From positions 1 to 44,136 of the forward strand of contig CAIVKH010000282.1 of NCBI GenBank assembly GCA_903906425.1: DNA of 44,136 bases, given 5' to 3'. The stretch is from an uncultured bacterium (lineage in GTDB: Bacteria; Verrucomicrobiota; Kiritimatiellia; CAIVKH01). This document shows, one piece after another, positions 32,904 through 43,094 of this stretch. Made by a program: the position numbers and the translations under genes. The stretch's first letter is position 1. Every line of letters begins with the position of its first letter. The notes under the pieces are model-generated. The model did not search any database and was not told the origin of the DNA. It worked only from the letters and a program-made list of their open reading frames with translations.

Positions 32904-33767
32904 ATGAAGTCCACGGCCCGCAAGATCATCCTTGGCACGACGGGAGCGCTCATGACGTTTCTTCTTTTCGGTTGCGCGAACAGATTTTTTTATTATCCGG
33001 ACCGTGCGATTTATCAGACGCCAAAAAATACCGGCCTGGCTTTCGAGGAAGTTTCCTTCGCGAGCAGCGACGGCACGAAGCTGAGCGGCTGGTTCATCCC
33101 GGCGGTGGGCAGGGCGAAGGGAACCGTCGTGCATTTTCACGGCAACGCGCAGAACATGACGGCGCACTTCTCGTTTGTGAGCTGGCTGCCGCCGCACGGC
33201 TACAACCTCTTCATGTTCGACTATCGCGGCTACGGAAAATCCGCGGGCCGGCCCGCGCGGCAGGGCGTCTTCGAGGATTGCGCCGCCGCGCTCGACTGCG
33301 TCCGCGCGCGCCCGGACATCGATCCGAAAAAACTGATCGTGTTCGGCCAGAGCCTCGGCGGCGCCAACGCCATAGCGGTGCTCGGCGAAGACGCAAACGC
33401 GGCACGCGGCGTGTGCGGCATCGCGATTGATTCGACGTTCTATTCCTACCGGCTGATCGTGCGCGACAAGATCAAACAGATACCCGTCCTGTCGCTGCTG
33501 CGCCGGCCGCTTTCGTACATCGTCGTGAGCAACGCGCACAGCCCGGCCGACGCGGTCGCGAAACTTCCGGCCGGCGTTCCGAAACTTTTCATGCACGGAA
33601 AAAAGGACGCGGTAATTCCGTTCGAGCACACGCAAAAACTTTTCGCCGCCGCGACTGAGCCGAAGGAAATTTTGCTGGCTGACGATTGCAACCACACCGA
33701 GGCCGTAGTGAAATCGGCGGCCTATCGCGATGCGCTGCTGGATTTTTTTGACCGCGCAACCCGCTGA
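32904..33767 (+). CDS. Lipid-anchored alpha/beta hydrolase
   Basis: 287 residues. Signal peptide with lipobox LLFGC (Cys24), so it is a lipoprotein. It is an alpha/beta hydrolase of the BAAT/ABHD13-like group: oxyanion motif HFHGNAQN, FDYRGYGKS, nucleophile Ser150 in GQSLGG, an Asp in HGKKDAVIP and a His in DDCNHTEA. Such enzymes cleave esters or thioesters at the cell envelope; substrate unknown. It starts 8 bp after the preceding gene's stop and ends 25 bp before palindrome locus 11. Confidence 0.82.
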   Translation: MKSTARKIILGTTGALMTFLLFGCANRFFYYPDRAIYQTPKNTGLAFEEVSFASSDGTKLSGWFIPAVGRAKGTVVHFHGNAQNMTAHFSFVSWLPPHGYNLFMFDYRGYGKSAGRPARQGVFEDCAAALDCVRARPDIDPKKLIVFGQSLGGANAIAVLGEDANAARGVCGIAIDSTFYSYRLIVRDKIKQIPVLSLLRRPLSYIVVSNAHSPADAVAKLPAGVPKLFMHGKKDAVIPFEHTQKLFAAATEPKEILLADDCNHTEAVVKSAAYRDALLDFFDRATR

Positions 33768-33792
33768 CGCGGTTTTTCCCGGCCGTGAATTT

Positions 33793-33840
33793 TTCCAATC
33801 ATTGGAAGAAGCCGGAACCGGAAATTTCCAATGATTGGAA
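33793..33840. repeat. Phased palindrome pair, locus 11
   Basis: Exact units at 33793-33807 (centre C) and 33826-33840 (centre G), 18 bp apart, between convergent genes. Its end abuts the glpK stop codon (33842). Confidence 0.95.
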
Positions 33841-33841
33841 C

Positions 33842-35356
33842 TCAGGCTTCGGGCTCCGCCGCCCAGCGACCGGCCCGGGCGACAGCCTTGCGCCACTGAT
33901 CGTACAGATTTTCGCGTGCCGCTTTTTCCATCCGCGGCTCGAAGCGCCGCGCCCGCCGCCATTGCGCGTCAATCTCCGCGCGGCTTTGCCAGAAACCGCA
34001 ACCGAGGCCGGCCAGATAGGCCGCGCCAAGCGCGGTGGTTTCGCTGACGCGCGGCACATCAACGGGAACACCAAGAATGTCGGCCTGAAATTGCATCAGC
34101 CATGAATTGCCTACCGCACCGCCATCCGCGCGCAACTCCGTCAGCGCGACGCCAGATTCTTTTTGCATCGCCTCGACGACGTCGCGCGTCTGGTAGCACA
34201 TCGCTTCGAGCGCGGCCCGCGCGATGTGCGCGCGCGTTGCGCCGCGCGTGAGGCCGGCGATGATGCCGCGGGCGTACGGATCCCAGTGAGGCGCGCCGAG
34301 GCCGGTCAGCGCGGGAACGAAATAGACGCCGGCGTTGTCGGGAACGGATCGCGCGAGTTCCTCGGTCTCGGCGGCGTTCTTGATGATGCCGAGTCCGTCA
34401 CGGAGCCATTGCACGGCCGCGCCGGTGATGAATATCGCGCCTTCGAGCGCATATTCCACCGGCTCGTTTCCGATCTGCCACGCGACGGTGGTGAGCAGAT
34501 TTCGCCCGTGAATGACGGGCTTTGGGCCGATGTTCATCAAAATGAACGAGCCGGTTCCGTAGGTGTTTTTCGCGCGGCCTTCGCCGTAGCACGCCTGGCC
34601 GAAAAGCGCAGACTGCTGGTCGCCGGCTATGCCGCAGACGGGAACGGCCGCGCCGAAAAAAGATTCCGGAGCTGTTTGTCCGAAAACTCCGCATGACGGT
34701 TTCACGTCCGGCAAGATTGCGCGCGGGATGTTGAAAAGCTTGAGCAATTCGTCGTCCCAGCGGTTCACGACGATGTTGAAAAGCAGCGTGCGCGAGGCGT
34801 TCGACGGATCAGTGGCGTGAATTCTTCCGCCGGTCAGATTCCAGAGCAGCCACGAATCGATTGTGCCGAAGGCGATTTCGCCGCGTTCGGCGCGGTCGCG
34901 GAGGCCGGGGATGTGGTCGAGTTGAAACTGCACTTTCGTGCCCGAAAAATAAGGGTCCAGCAGCAGTCCGGTTTTTTCGCGGACAAAATTTTCGCGGCCT
35001 TCGTTTTTCAATCGCGCGCAAACGTCGGCGGTGCGGCGGTCCTGCCAGACGAGCGCGCGGGCGACGGGCCGGCCGGTGGCGCGATCCCACAGCACGGAGG
35101 TTTCGCGCTGGTTCGTGATGCCGATGGCGCGGATTTGCTCAGGCGTGATTCCGCCTGCGCCGAGGGCTTCGCCGATGACGCAGCGTGTGACGTTCCAGAT
35201 TTCATCGGCGTCGTGTTCGACCCAGCCGGGCTGAGGATAATACTGGGTGAATTCCGAATATCCGCGCGCACAAATTTCGCCGGCGCGGTTGAAAATCAGG
35301 ACGGTGTTTCCGGTGGTTCCCTGATCAATGGCGAGAATGAATTCAGCTTTCTGCAT
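33842..35356 (-). CDS. glpK: Glycerol kinase
   Basis: 504 residues, the normal length for the FGGY family. ATP/phosphate motif [10 protein letters not shown] near the start, [71 protein letters not shown] and [14 protein letters not shown]. It phosphorylates glycerol to sn-glycerol 3-phosphate in the cytoplasm. No glpF or glpD lies beside it, so uptake and oxidation genes must be elsewhere. Start 35356 is chosen because [12 protein letters not shown] aligns with family starts and GAGG lies upstream; a longer frame to 35374 is possible. Confidence 0.92.
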   Translation of the reverse strand: MQKAEFILAIDQGTTGNTVLIFNRAGEICARGYSEFTQYYPQPGWVEHDADEIWNVTRCVIGEALGAGGITPEQIRAIGITNQRETSVLWDRATGRPVARALVWQDRRTADVCARLKNEGRENFVREKTGLLLDPYFSGTKVQFQLDHIPGLRDRAERGEIAFGTIDSWLLWNLTGGRIHATDPSNASRTLLFNIVVNRWDDELLKLFNIPRAILPDVKPSCGVFGQTAPESFFGAAVPVCGIAGDQQSALFGQACYGEGRAKNTYGTGSFILMNIGPKPVIHGRNLLTTVAWQIGNEPVEYALEGAIFITGAAVQWLRDGLGIIKNAAETEELARSVPDNAGVYFVPALTGLGAPHWDPYARGIIAGLTRGATRAHIARAALEAMCYQTRDVVEAMQKESGVALTELRADGGAVGNSWLMQFQADILGVPVDVPRVSETTALGAAYLAGLGCGFWQSRAEIDAQWRRARRFEPRMEKAARENLYDQWRKAVARAGRWAAEPEA

Positions 35357-35374
35357 GATGCCGGCCTCGTGCAA

Positions 35375-35824
35375 ACATCATCCACGAAAAACGGCTTTCG
35401 ACCAGCCATTTTCAGCCTGTACCGGCCTGAAGAGGTTCCAATCATTGGAGAAAAGCGCTGCGGCGGTTTCCAACCATTGGAAATGCCGCGGAAAACGGGG
35501 ATTTTTTTGGGGGCATGGGAAAAGCGGCCAATGTTTTCGGGGCTTTGCTAACACACCGCAAATTTTCCTCTCACACGCGTCTTGCACGCGCTGGAAAAAC
35601 GAGTTGCATCACATTGAGGAAAAAGAAATTAAAAATATTTCAAAAAACTGCTTGCGACGCCGCAACAGGTGGGAGTATCTGGGGCCGAAATTGACCGGTA
35701 TCACACATCATATAGTGGTCTGGGGCACGAAAATAATTAAGCCGGTCGGGTGGGCCAGAAATTGCTGGGGTCTTGAGCCATTTTTAGGGGTAGAGTTTTT
35801 CTTTTTAAGGAGTATGGAGACGCT
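35375..35824. other. 450-bp intergenic region before nrdJ
   Basis: Contains the decayed palindrome pair (locus 12), an AT-rich stretch (35620-35650) and the nrdJ leader. TTGACC (35691-35696) and TATAGT (35711-35716) are promoter-like but only 14 bp apart. TCACACATCATATAGTGG (35701-35718) over the -10 loosely resembles an NrdR-box half-palindrome, which I rate as weak. No B12-box (GCCACTG) was found, so a cobalamin riboswitch is not supported. A four-codon ORF (ATG at 35814, TGA at 35826-35828) overlaps the GTG start of nrdJ. Confidence 0.4.
35436..35482. repeat. Phased palindrome pair, locus 12 (decayed)
   Basis: Units at 35436-35450 (last base changed, centre C) and 35468-35482 (TTCCAACCATTGGAA, centre C), each with one mismatch, 17 bp apart. 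The gap is divergent (glpK / nrdJ). Confidence 0.92.
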
Positions 35825-38779
<2,955 letters not shown>

Positions 38780-38801
38780 ACTGAAGCGAAATGATTCGCG
38801 G

Positions 38802-38836
38802 AAAACCGCCCCGTCAAAACCGGGGCGGTTTTTTTT
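38802..38836 (+). terminator. Intrinsic terminator after nrdJ
   Basis: CCGCCCCG (38806-38813) pairs with CGGGGCGG (38821-38828) round a 7-nt loop, followed by eight T. AAAA before the stem can extend it against the T run. Confidence 0.9.
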
Positions 38837-38869
38837 ATTTCCCCACCCCATCGTAACCGCCTGACGAAC

Positions 38870-38948
38870 TTCCAATCATTGGCAAAGAGCGCCCGCTAAT
38901 TCTCCAATCATTGGAAGATATCGCCCCCGCATTTTTCAATCATTGGAA
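38870..38948. repeat. Phased palindrome triplet, locus 13 (decayed)
   Basis: Units at 38870-38884 (TTCCAATCATTGGCA), 38902-38916 (CTCCAATCATTGGAA) and 38934-38948 (TTTCAATCATTGGAA), each with one mismatch, all with centre C, spaced exactly 17 bp twice. The array lies downstream of the nrdJ terminator and upstream of the rplU promoter. Confidence 0.93.
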
Positions 38949-39001
38949 ACTCGCGCGCGCATGATCCGCGGCGGACCGGAAAATGTTCCCGTGTTCGACG
39001 G

Positions 39002-39029
39002 TTGACAATGGCGGGCCGATCTCTATATT
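39002..39029 (+). promoter_or_regulatory. Strong sigma-70-like promoter of rplU-rpmA
   Basis: TTGACA at 39002-39007, a 16-bp spacer and TATATT at 39024-39029. The Shine-Dalgarno GGAG follows before the ATG at 39058. Confidence 0.75.
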
Positions 39030-39057
39030 GCGCCGCTTTGCTTTTGGAGAAATAGGC

Positions 39058-39372
39058 ATGGATGCGTATGCAGTTGTAGAGACCGGTGGCAAACAGTACC
39101 GGGTGCAGAAGGATTCGATCATTGACGTCGAAACCATCGAAGGCGATGCGGGTGCGAAGATTTCGCTGGACCGCGTGCTGGCCGTTTCGGATGGGACCAC
39201 GTTGAATGTGGGCGCGCCCGTCATCGCAGGGGCAGCCGTAAAGGCGGAAATCGTGAAGCAGTTCAAGGCCGACAAGGTCGTGAATTTCCGAAAAAACAAG
39301 CGCAAGGGTTTTCACAAGAAGATCGGCCACCGTCAGCGGCTGACGCGGCTCAAGATCGAGGCAGTGGCGTAA
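39058..39372 (+). CDS. rplU: Ribosomal protein L21
   Basis: 104 residues, normal length. It starts AYAVVETGGKQYRVQ and ends with a basic KNKRKGFHKKIGHRQRLTRLKI block that contacts 23S rRNA. It has its own promoter and Shine-Dalgarno sequence and is the first gene of the widespread rplU-rpmA-obgE order. rpmA starts 24 bp downstream without a palindrome between, so they are one transcript. Confidence 0.96.
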   Translation: MDAYAVVETGGKQYRVQKDSIIDVETIEGDAGAKISLDRVLAVSDGTTLNVGAPVIAGAAVKAEIVKQFKADKVVNFRKNKRKGFHKKIGHRQRLTRLKIEAVA

Positions 39373-39396
39373 TTTCAGGGAAGCGAGGAAAATCAA

Positions 39397-39651
39397 ATGG
39401 CACATAAAAAAGGTCAGGGTTCATCCAAAAACGGGCGCGACAGCCAGAGCCAGCGCCGCGGCGTAAAAGTTTTCGGCGGCGAGACCGTCACCTCCGGCAG
39501 CATCATCGTCCGCCAGGTTGGCAACAAGTTCTGGCCGGGTGCGAACGTCAAGCAGGGCCGCGATTTCACGCTCTTCGCCGTGGCCGCCGGCATTGTCGAT
39601 TTCGACAAGGACGGCCGCCGCGTGAACGTACGCGCACCGCAGGCTGCATAA
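39397..39651 (+). CDS. rpmA: Ribosomal protein L27
   Basis: 84 residues, the normal length, beginning [16 protein letters not shown], the flexible tail that reaches the peptidyl transferase centre, followed by RGVKVFGGE and [15 protein letters not shown]. The start has GAGGAAAAT upstream. It begins directly with AHKKG and so lacks the cleavable N-terminal extension of Firmicutes L27. Confidence 0.96.
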   Translation: MAHKKGQGSSKNGRDSQSQRRGVKVFGGETVTSGSIIVRQVGNKFWPGANVKQGRDFTLFAVAAGIVDFDKDGRRVNVRAPQAA

Positions 39652-39652
39652 A

Positions 39653-39740
39653 AAACCGCGAATTGAATTTGATATTTTCGACTTCAAATTCGCGGCGACG
39701 AAACGGCGCAGCCGGAAATCCGGCGCGCCGTTTTTATTTT
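39653..39740 (+). terminator. Tandem hairpins and intrinsic terminator after rpmA
   Basis: First hairpin: CCGCGAATT (39656-39664) with AATTCGCGG (39687-39695). Second: ACGGCGC (39703-39709) with GCGCCGT (39725-39731), an inner GCCGG/CCGGC stem and a T run to 39735. The rpmA stop is followed by six A, so the first hairpin may also act on the other strand. Confidence 0.8.
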
Positions 39741-39748
39741 CCCCAAAC

Positions 39749-39795
39749 TTCCAATCATTGGAAAAGCCGGAGCCGCAAGTTTCCAACCATTGGAA
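39749..39795. repeat. Phased palindrome pair, locus 14
   Basis: Units at 39749-39763 (exact, centre C) and 39781-39795 (TTCCAACCATTGGAA, centre C), 17 bp apart. It follows the rpmA terminator, and its second unit covers the expected -35 region of obgE. Confidence 0.93.
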
Positions 39796-39802
39796 ATCGC
39801 GA

Positions 39803-39808
39803 TAAGCT
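39803..39808 (+). promoter_or_regulatory. -10-like hexamer 6 nt before the obgE start
   Basis: TAAGCT ends 6 nt before the ATG at 39815; no Shine-Dalgarno sequence is present. The -35 position (17 bp up) falls on TTTCCA, at the left edge of the second palindrome unit. Confidence 0.35.
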
Positions 39809-39814
39809 GACGCC

Positions 39815-40855
39815 ATGAGCCACAAACATTCCGTATTCAAAGATCGCGTTCCGGTCCACGTTTTCGCCGGCGACGGCGGACGGGGCTGCTCGTCGTTCCT
39901 CCGCGAAAAATTTATTCCGTTCGGCGGGCCGGACGGCGGCGACGGCGGACTCGGCGGCAGCGTTATTCTCGAAGCCTCGCGCGATGTCGATTCGCTCGTC
40001 GCCTTGTATTACGTGCCGAACCAGCGCGCCGATCACGGCGGGCACGGCAAGGGCGCGAAATGCACCGGCGAAAACGGAAAAGATTTGATCATCAAAGTTC
40101 CGTGCGGAACCGAAGTGCGTGAGCTTCGCTCCGGCGATTTTATCGGCGAAGTGCTCGAACACGGCCAGCAGCTCGTCGTCGCGAAAGGCGGCAAGGGCGG
40201 GCGGGGCAACGTCCATTTCAAAACCGCGACGCATCAGGCACCGACCGAAATTACCGAAAACGAACTCGGCGAGAAAAAGGATTTGCTCTGCGAGCTGAAG
40301 ACCATCGCCGATGTCGGACTCGTCGGCTATCCCAACGCCGGAAAATCCACGCTGCTCGCCGCCGTCAGCAACGCGCATCCGAAAATCGCCGCGTATCCAT
40401 TCACGACGCTCAATCCGCTCATCGGCACGATCGAATACGAGGACTACACGAAAATCCGCGTCGCCGACATTCCCGGTTTGATCGACGGCGCGAACGAAGG
40501 CATCGGCCTCGGCCACGATTTTCTCCGCCACATCGAGCGCGCGAGCTACCTGCTATTCGTCATCGACATGGCCGGCACCGACGGGCGCAAACCGCAGGAC
40601 GATTTCAAAAACCTGCGCAAAGAATTGAAACTTTACCGGGCCGAACTCGAACACCGGCCGTATCTCGTCATCGCCAACAAAATGGATGTCGAAGGTGCGA
40701 AGAAAAATCTCGCGGCGTTCAAGCGAAGCACGAAAACGAAACCGGTGCAGATCGCCGCCGCGACCGGCCAGGGCGTTCCGGAATTGAAGCAGATGCTTTA
40801 CGAATGGAAACGCGGGCTGCGCTTCATCGATCAACCCGACGCCCCGCTGCCGTGA
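39815..40855 (+). CDS. obgE: GTPase Obg (ObgE/CgtA)
   Basis: 346 residues. The Gly-rich Obg fold is N-terminal (about 1-158, FAGDGGRGCSSFLREK, GGDGGLGGSV, GGKGGRGN). The GTPase domain has G1 GYPNAGKST (171-179), G2 region YPFTTLNP, G3 DIPGLIDGA and G4 NKMD. The C-terminal OCT domain is absent. It helps 50S ribosome assembly and links to stress control. The start ATG lacks a Shine-Dalgarno sequence and has a -10-like hexamer 6 nt upstream. sufE overlaps its stop codon (GTGA). Confidence 0.94.
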   Translation: MSHKHSVFKDRVPVHVFAGDGGRGCSSFLREKFIPFGGPDGGDGGLGGSVILEASRDVDSLVALYYVPNQRADHGGHGKGAKCTGENGKDLIIKVPCGTEVRELRSGDFIGEVLEHGQQLVVAKGGKGGRGNVHFKTATHQAPTEITENELGEKKDLLCELKTIADVGLVGYPNAGKSTLLAAVSNAHPKIAAYPFTTLNPLIGTIEYEDYTKIRVADIPGLIDGANEGIGLGHDFLRHIERASYLLFVIDMAGTDGRKPQDDFKNLRKELKLYRAELEHRPYLVIANKMDVEGAKKNLAAFKRSTKTKPVQIAAATGQGVPELKQMLYEWKRGLRFIDQPDAPLP

Positions 40856-41271
40856 GCGGGCTGGCGGCCAGACGGGATGACCTGCTCGCGGAATTGGCGC
40901 TATTCCCCGATGCGAATTCGAGGCTGGAACATTTGATTGAGCGCATCCGCGAACAGCCAGCATTGCCCGCCGAATTTCGAATCGAGAAATTCCGCGTCGA
41001 AGGCTGCCTCTCAAATTTGTGGATCGTTCCCGATTTTCACGATGGCAAGTGTTTCTTCCCCTGCGACGCCGATTCGCTCGTTGTCAAATCCATCGCCGGT
41101 TTGCTCTGCGATTTTTACAGCGACGCAACGCCGCCCGAAATTCTCTCGCTGTCGCCCGAATTCCTCCGCGACGCGGGAATCACGCAGCATCTCTCCTCGA
41201 ATCGCCGCAACGCTCTTTCGCGCGTCTGGACGATCATTCGAAAATTCGCCGAAGCAAATTCGAACCACTAA
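40852..41271 (+). CDS. sufE: SufE-family sulfur acceptor protein
   Basis: 139 residues, the normal length. Cys52 in VEGCLSNLW is the conserved sulfur acceptor Cys. FPCDADSLVVKSIAGLL and the C-terminal helices (SSNRRNALSRVW) complete the fold. It takes persulfide sulfur from a cysteine desulfurase for Fe-S cluster or tRNA thiolation work. GTG 40852 is the start because it overlaps the obgE TGA in a GTGA arrangement, giving translational coupling; a longer frame (40804) would run inside obgE. No desulfurase gene is nearby. Confidence 0.88.
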   Translation: MSGLAARRDDLLAELALFPDANSRLEHLIERIREQPALPAEFRIEKFRVEGCLSNLWIVPDFHDGKCFFPCDADSLVVKSIAGLLCDFYSDATPPEILSLSPEFLRDAGITQHLSSNRRNALSRVWTIIRKFAEANSNH

Positions 41272-41294
41272 TTTTTTCATTCAAGTGTTCCGTG

Positions 41295-41324
41295 ATTAGT
41301 GTTCATTAGTGTCAATTAGTGGTT
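41295..41324. repeat. Decamer micro-repeat ATTAGTGTNN x3
   Basis: ATTAGTGTTC, ATTAGTGTCA and ATTAGTGGTT run head to tail. The array overlaps the longest frame of the downstream TatD-like gene, whose earliest GTG (41309) lies inside it. Confidence 0.75.
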
Positions 41325-41332
41325 TTCATCCG

Positions 41333-42133
41333 GTGAAATTTTACGACGCGCATAATCATCTTCAGGACGACCGCTTCGCGGGGCGGCAGGATGAGATTAT
41401 TCCGGCGGCGCGCGCGGCGGGCGTCGCGAAAATGGTTATGAACGGCGCGTACGAATCGGACTGGCCGGCGGTGCTCGATCTCGCGCGGCGGCATCCCGAC
41501 ATCGTGATTCCGAGCTTCGGCTTTCATCCGTGGTACGTCGGCGAACGCTCCGCGAACTGGGAAAAGAGTCTCTGCGGATTTCTCGATGCGATTCCGTCGG
41601 CCGTCGGCGAAATCGGGCTGGACCGTTGGAAGCCGGATCTGCCGTACGACGGACAGGAGGAAGTTTTCGTCGCGCAGCTTCGCATCGCGGCGGAACGGAA
41701 TCTTCCCGTCAGCATCCATTGTTTGCAGGCGTGGGGTCATCTCGTCGAAATTCTCGAACGCGAACCTCGACCGGCGCGGGGATTTTTACTGCACAGTTTT
41801 GGCGGCTCGACGGAGACGATGGAACGGCTCGCCCCGCTCGGCGCGTATTTTTCGCTGCCCGGATATTTCGCACACGAACGGAAATCGAAACAGCGCGAAA
41901 CGTTCCTGCGCGTTCCGCCCGACCGTCTGCTGATCGAAACCGACGCGCCGGACCAGTTGCCGCCGCCCGCGCTCGTGACGCACGCGCTGGCGGGCGCGGA
42001 CGGAAAGCCACTGAATCACCCGGCGAATCTGCGCGCGATTTACAAATTTGCGGCGGACCTTTTCGGTGAGCCGTTGGAACAATTCACGGGTCGCGTTGAA
42101 AACAATTTCAGCCGCTTCTTCGGACGGATTTGA
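41333..42133 (+). CDS. TatD-family metal-dependent hydrolase
   Basis: 266 residues. HxH motif in DAHNHL (H7, H9 from the second GTG), GEIGLDRW (Glu), VSIHCLQ (His), LLHSFGG (His) and IETDAPDQLPP (Asp) give the full TatD metal set. TatD proteins are 3'-5' exonucleases or similar phosphodiesterases. The start is taken as GTG 41333; an earlier GTG (41309) lies inside a decamer repeat and would add 8 repeat-derived residues. No Shine-Dalgarno sequence is seen. It follows sufE by 61 bp. The stop lies just before a stem-loop-forming inverted repeat. Confidence 0.85.
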   Translation: MKFYDAHNHLQDDRFAGRQDEIIPAARAAGVAKMVMNGAYESDWPAVLDLARRHPDIVIPSFGFHPWYVGERSANWEKSLCGFLDAIPSAVGEIGLDRWKPDLPYDGQEEVFVAQLRIAAERNLPVSIHCLQAWGHLVEILEREPRPARGFLLHSFGGSTETMERLAPLGAYFSLPGYFAHERKSKQRETFLRVPPDRLLIETDAPDQLPPPALVTHALAGADGKPLNHPANLRAIYKFAADLFGEPLEQFTGRVENNFSRFFGRI

Positions 42134-42137
42134 GACC

Positions 42138-42203
42138 GAAGGACGCGAAGGAGCGCAAAATTCCGGATTCTGATTTCAGTCCTTGGCGACCTTTGCGTCC
42201 TTC
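42138..42203. repeat. Inverted micro-repeat (GAAGGACGC / GCGTCCTTC)
   Basis: GAAGGACGC (42138-42146) and GCGTCCTTC (42195-42203) are exact inverted repeats, with further partial pairing inward (GAAGG.. / ..CCTT). It can form a hairpin after tatD, but has no strong T run, so it is a weak terminator candidate at most. Confidence 0.6.
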
Positions 42204-42340
42204 TGTTCAGAACTCGCCGTGAGTTCGTTCATAATGTGCGCAGCGGCGGCGAAGCCAATGGCGCCGGCGTCGAACGTGGTGAATCCAGGCAGGCATGTAA
42301 CGATGGAAACGCTATCCGCTGCTGCGTCATTGCGAAACCG
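42176..42340 (-). pseudogene. Possible truncated gene tail at an accessory boundary
   Basis: An open frame of 54 codons with no start. It ends PGFTTFDAGAIGFAAAAHIMNELTA plus a repeat-derived tail, then TGA at 42176-42178. It begins just inside the last codons of the next minus-strand gene, as if an insertion cut off the front. The sequence looks protein-like (helix then Ala-rich stretch) and vaguely recalls the C-terminal helix of ThiF/TcdA-like enzymes. That is only a guess; chance coding in GC-rich DNA is the alternative. Confidence 0.25.
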
Positions 42341-43016
42341 TCACCGAATAGAATTTCCCGTTCGGGGACGCGACATCGGATACGATGTTGGTCGTTACAT
42401 ACCACGGATAGCTGCCACCCGCGACGGTGTTGCTGAAGACCACGGTCGAGTACGGCTGCATCGCGTTGGTCGTCGAGTACACGACATACGTCCTCTCATT
42501 GTTGCCGTGCGCGCGCCACGCGAGATAACGCGCTCCCGCCGCGTTCGTCAGCGCAAGGATGCAAAACTCCGCGTTCGGATCCAGCGGGTTAACGCCGGCA
42601 ACTGCTTTCTCTCCGTCACACATGCCGCTACCGCAGGTGTCCGGATTGTTTGGATCGGTGGGCGTCGCCGGATTGAACGACGAGCCGGTAATCTCCGCCG
42701 TGTCGCCCAGCCCGTCGCCGTCGTTGTCGGGATCAATTTCCACCGGCACCCCGTGACCGCCGCATAGATTTGGCCGCAGGCAGAACGTGTTCAGAAACCC
42801 CGCCTGATTGACGATGGTTCCCGCGTTCAGCGGCAGCGTTCCGGCCATCGTTTGCGTGATGCCGCCCGGCTGGCCTGTCGCGCTGATGTTCGTATAACCG
42901 CCGCCCGACGCAATCACACCGGAGCCGTCGAGCACGCTGCTTTTGTTCGTGTATTGCGCGAACGCAGAGAAGCCACAGGGAAGCAGAAGAATCAGCATCG
43001 CATATGTCGTTTTCAT
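42327..43016 (-). CDS. Secreted protein with Asp-rich (thrombospondin-3-like) calcium repeats
   Basis: 229 residues. Signal peptide (MKTTYAMLILLLPCGFSAFAQ). About 30-90 is Gly/Thr-rich (GSGVIASGGGYTNI, AGTIVNQAGFLNTFC). About 92-145 has DPDNDGDGLGDTAE, NPATPTDPNNPDTCG and GVNPLDPN, a thrombospondin-type-3/dockerin-like pattern of Asp-rich calcium loops. The C terminus has a beta-rich domain (YLAWRAHGNNERTYVVYST) like the PEP-CTERM-associated or FG-GAP-like tails of surface proteins, but no sorting motif is seen. A GGAG precedes the ATG. It lies 78 bp downstream of the adhesin-like gene on the same strand. Confidence 0.6.
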   Translation of the reverse strand: MKTTYAMLILLLPCGFSAFAQYTNKSSVLDGSGVIASGGGYTNISATGQPGGITQTMAGTLPLNAGTIVNQAGFLNTFCLRPNLCGGHGVPVEIDPDNDGDGLGDTAEITGSSFNPATPTDPNNPDTCGSGMCDGEKAVAGVNPLDPNAEFCILALTNAAGARYLAWRAHGNNERTYVVYSTTNAMQPYSTVVFSNTVAGGSYPWYVTTNIVSDVASPNGKFYSVTVSQ

Positions 43017-43094
43017 TTTTTGTCTCCAATCTGCCCGGCTGGCAGACACTGAATTCGCTTCAGATCCACAAGCCGAGCATATCGCAAGTGTCAT

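Noticed and set aside
35375-35824. Cobalamin riboswitch before nrdJ
   Set aside because: No B12-box GCCACTG or other conserved cobalamin-riboswitch core was found.
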